Source: Gloeothece verrucosa PCC 7822
Lineage (GTDB): Bacteria; Cyanobacteriota; Cyanobacteriia; Cyanobacteriales; Microcystaceae
Reading direction: 5' to 3'
Assembly (NCBI RefSeq): GCF_000147335.1
Contig: NC_014533.1
Coordinates: forward strand, 496,001-560,000
Length of the DNA: 64,000 nucleotides
Below are positions 63,562 through 64,000 of the stretch, piece after piece; within the stretch, counting starts at the first letter, position 1; the number at the start of each line of letters is the position of its first letter. The notes under the pieces are model-generated. The model was given only the letters and a program-made list of their open reading frames with translations, was not told the DNA's origin and made no database searches. The position numbers and the translations under genes are program-made.

Positions 63562-64000
63562 GTTTTTTTGACATACTATTTTTAATGACTTCCATAAGGT
63601 TAGTCATCATTCGTTCTACTGTAAACATCTTTTCTGCTCGTTGCCGGCAAGCTTGACCAATAGAGCGACGTAATTCCGGATTAAGCGCCCATTCTTCAAT
63701 AGTTGTCACCAATTCTGCGACGGTAGCTTCCTCCTCAATTTTAGGGTCGCTGACTAATTTTCCTGTGTCTCCCAATTGTTCAGGTATACCACTAACCGCC
63801 GAAGCAACCACAGGTAAACCCTTTGCCATCGCCTCCATCACACACAAAGGCATTCCTTCTAATTTGGAAGGAAATACAAATATATCAGCCGCATTGAGCA
63901 AATCTGGTATATCTGAACGAGAACCTAAAAATATTACTTTGTCAGCGATGTTTAATTTTTCTATTATGCGTTTAAGTTTGCTTTGGAGTCTTCGCTCTCG
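63554..64000 (-). CDS. GT4-family glycosyltransferase, C-terminal part (5' end outside window)
   Basis: The frame is open to the window edge (LNIADKVIFLGSRSDIPDLLNAADIFVFPS precedes the apparent start), so only the last ~148 residues are visible. The E-x7-E motif SKLEGMPLCVMEAMAKGLPVVAS and the tail helices (LRRSIGQACRQRAEKMFTVERM) identify a GT-B retaining glycosyltransferase. First visible gene of the minus-strand glycan operon. Its stop codon lies in an R1-like repeat. Confidence 0.88.
   Translation of the reverse strand, partial: RERRLQSKLKRIIEKLNIADKVIFLGSRSDIPDLLNAADIFVFPSKLEGMPLCVMEAMAKGLPVVASAVSGIPEQLGDTGKLVSDPKIEEEATVAELVTTIEEWALNPELRRSIGQACRQRAEKMFTVERMMTNLMEVIKNSMSKKQS

Overview
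The window looks like a chromosomal segment of a filament-free or colonial cyanobacterium with a large, repeat-rich genome (Cyanothece/Gloeothece/Microcystis-like). The evidence is the low-GC sequence with HIP1 octamers (GCGATCGC, e.g. 344-351), an SLH-containing iron-uptake-type porin, a GlcP-type sugar porter, many PEP-CTERM sorting signals, DUF4347/RTX proteins, and small mobile repeats of the kind typical of this group. The species assignment is inference.

Layout. 1-7.5 kb: a 5'-cut tyrosine recombinase, a sugar/H+ symporter, a porin, a TauD-type dioxygenase, then gene debris. 7.7-10.6 kb (minus): a compact operon of a heme-oxygenase-like diiron enzyme, a PF10014-type 2OG/Fe(II) dioxygenase and a class-V PLP enzyme, which looks like a small-molecule amino-acid modification pathway. 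11.3-13.0 kb: a frameshifted DUF4347-LVIVD-RTX secreted protein. 14.2-21.6 kb (plus): four consecutive secreted, PEP-CTERM-tagged hydrolases of phosphate esters and nucleic acids (EEP, alkaline phosphatase, phytase-esterase-like, NucH-like nuclease), readable as a phosphorus-scavenging set. 21.6-25.1 kb: a large CHASE-PAS-GGDEF-EAL protein.

25.6-33.2 kb is a graveyard of mobile DNA: a truncated, frameshifted ISL3 transposase, a PEP-CTERM gene whose start and stop codons both come from flanking mobile-element ends, and a decayed Tn7-like transposon (tnsAB fusion plus a tnsC stump) bounded by perfect 29-bp inverted repeats. 33.3-42.4 kb holds single genes: GH43 and PhyH, GFA-like, a terpene-synthase-like protein, DUF4870, TPR, a methyltransferase, and a cheB/crp pair that has lost its shared 5' region.

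42.5-59.3 kb is a biosynthetic cluster: glycosyltransferase, sulfotransferase and three collinear NRPS genes (A-PCP-C-A-PCP-E / C-A-PCP / C-A-PCP-C). Specificity codes read by eye suggest X1 - D-X2 - Ile - Tyr/aromatic, possibly glycosylated and sulfated. No thioesterase is present; the last condensation domain ends exactly where a small repeat begins. 60.2-64 kb (minus) is a glycan locus (GT4, GT2, polysaccharide pyruvyl transferase, PP-loop protein).

Three small interspersed repeat families run through the window. They are called here R1 (TAAGTACCTGGACA ends), R2 (TAGGACTTACGCAC ends, with 5-bp target duplications visible at six copies) and R3 (GGCTCT ends like ISL3 elements). A short palindrome encoding AELVP is also inserted in the same frame in two unrelated genes. 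No tRNA, rRNA or CRISPR array was recognised.
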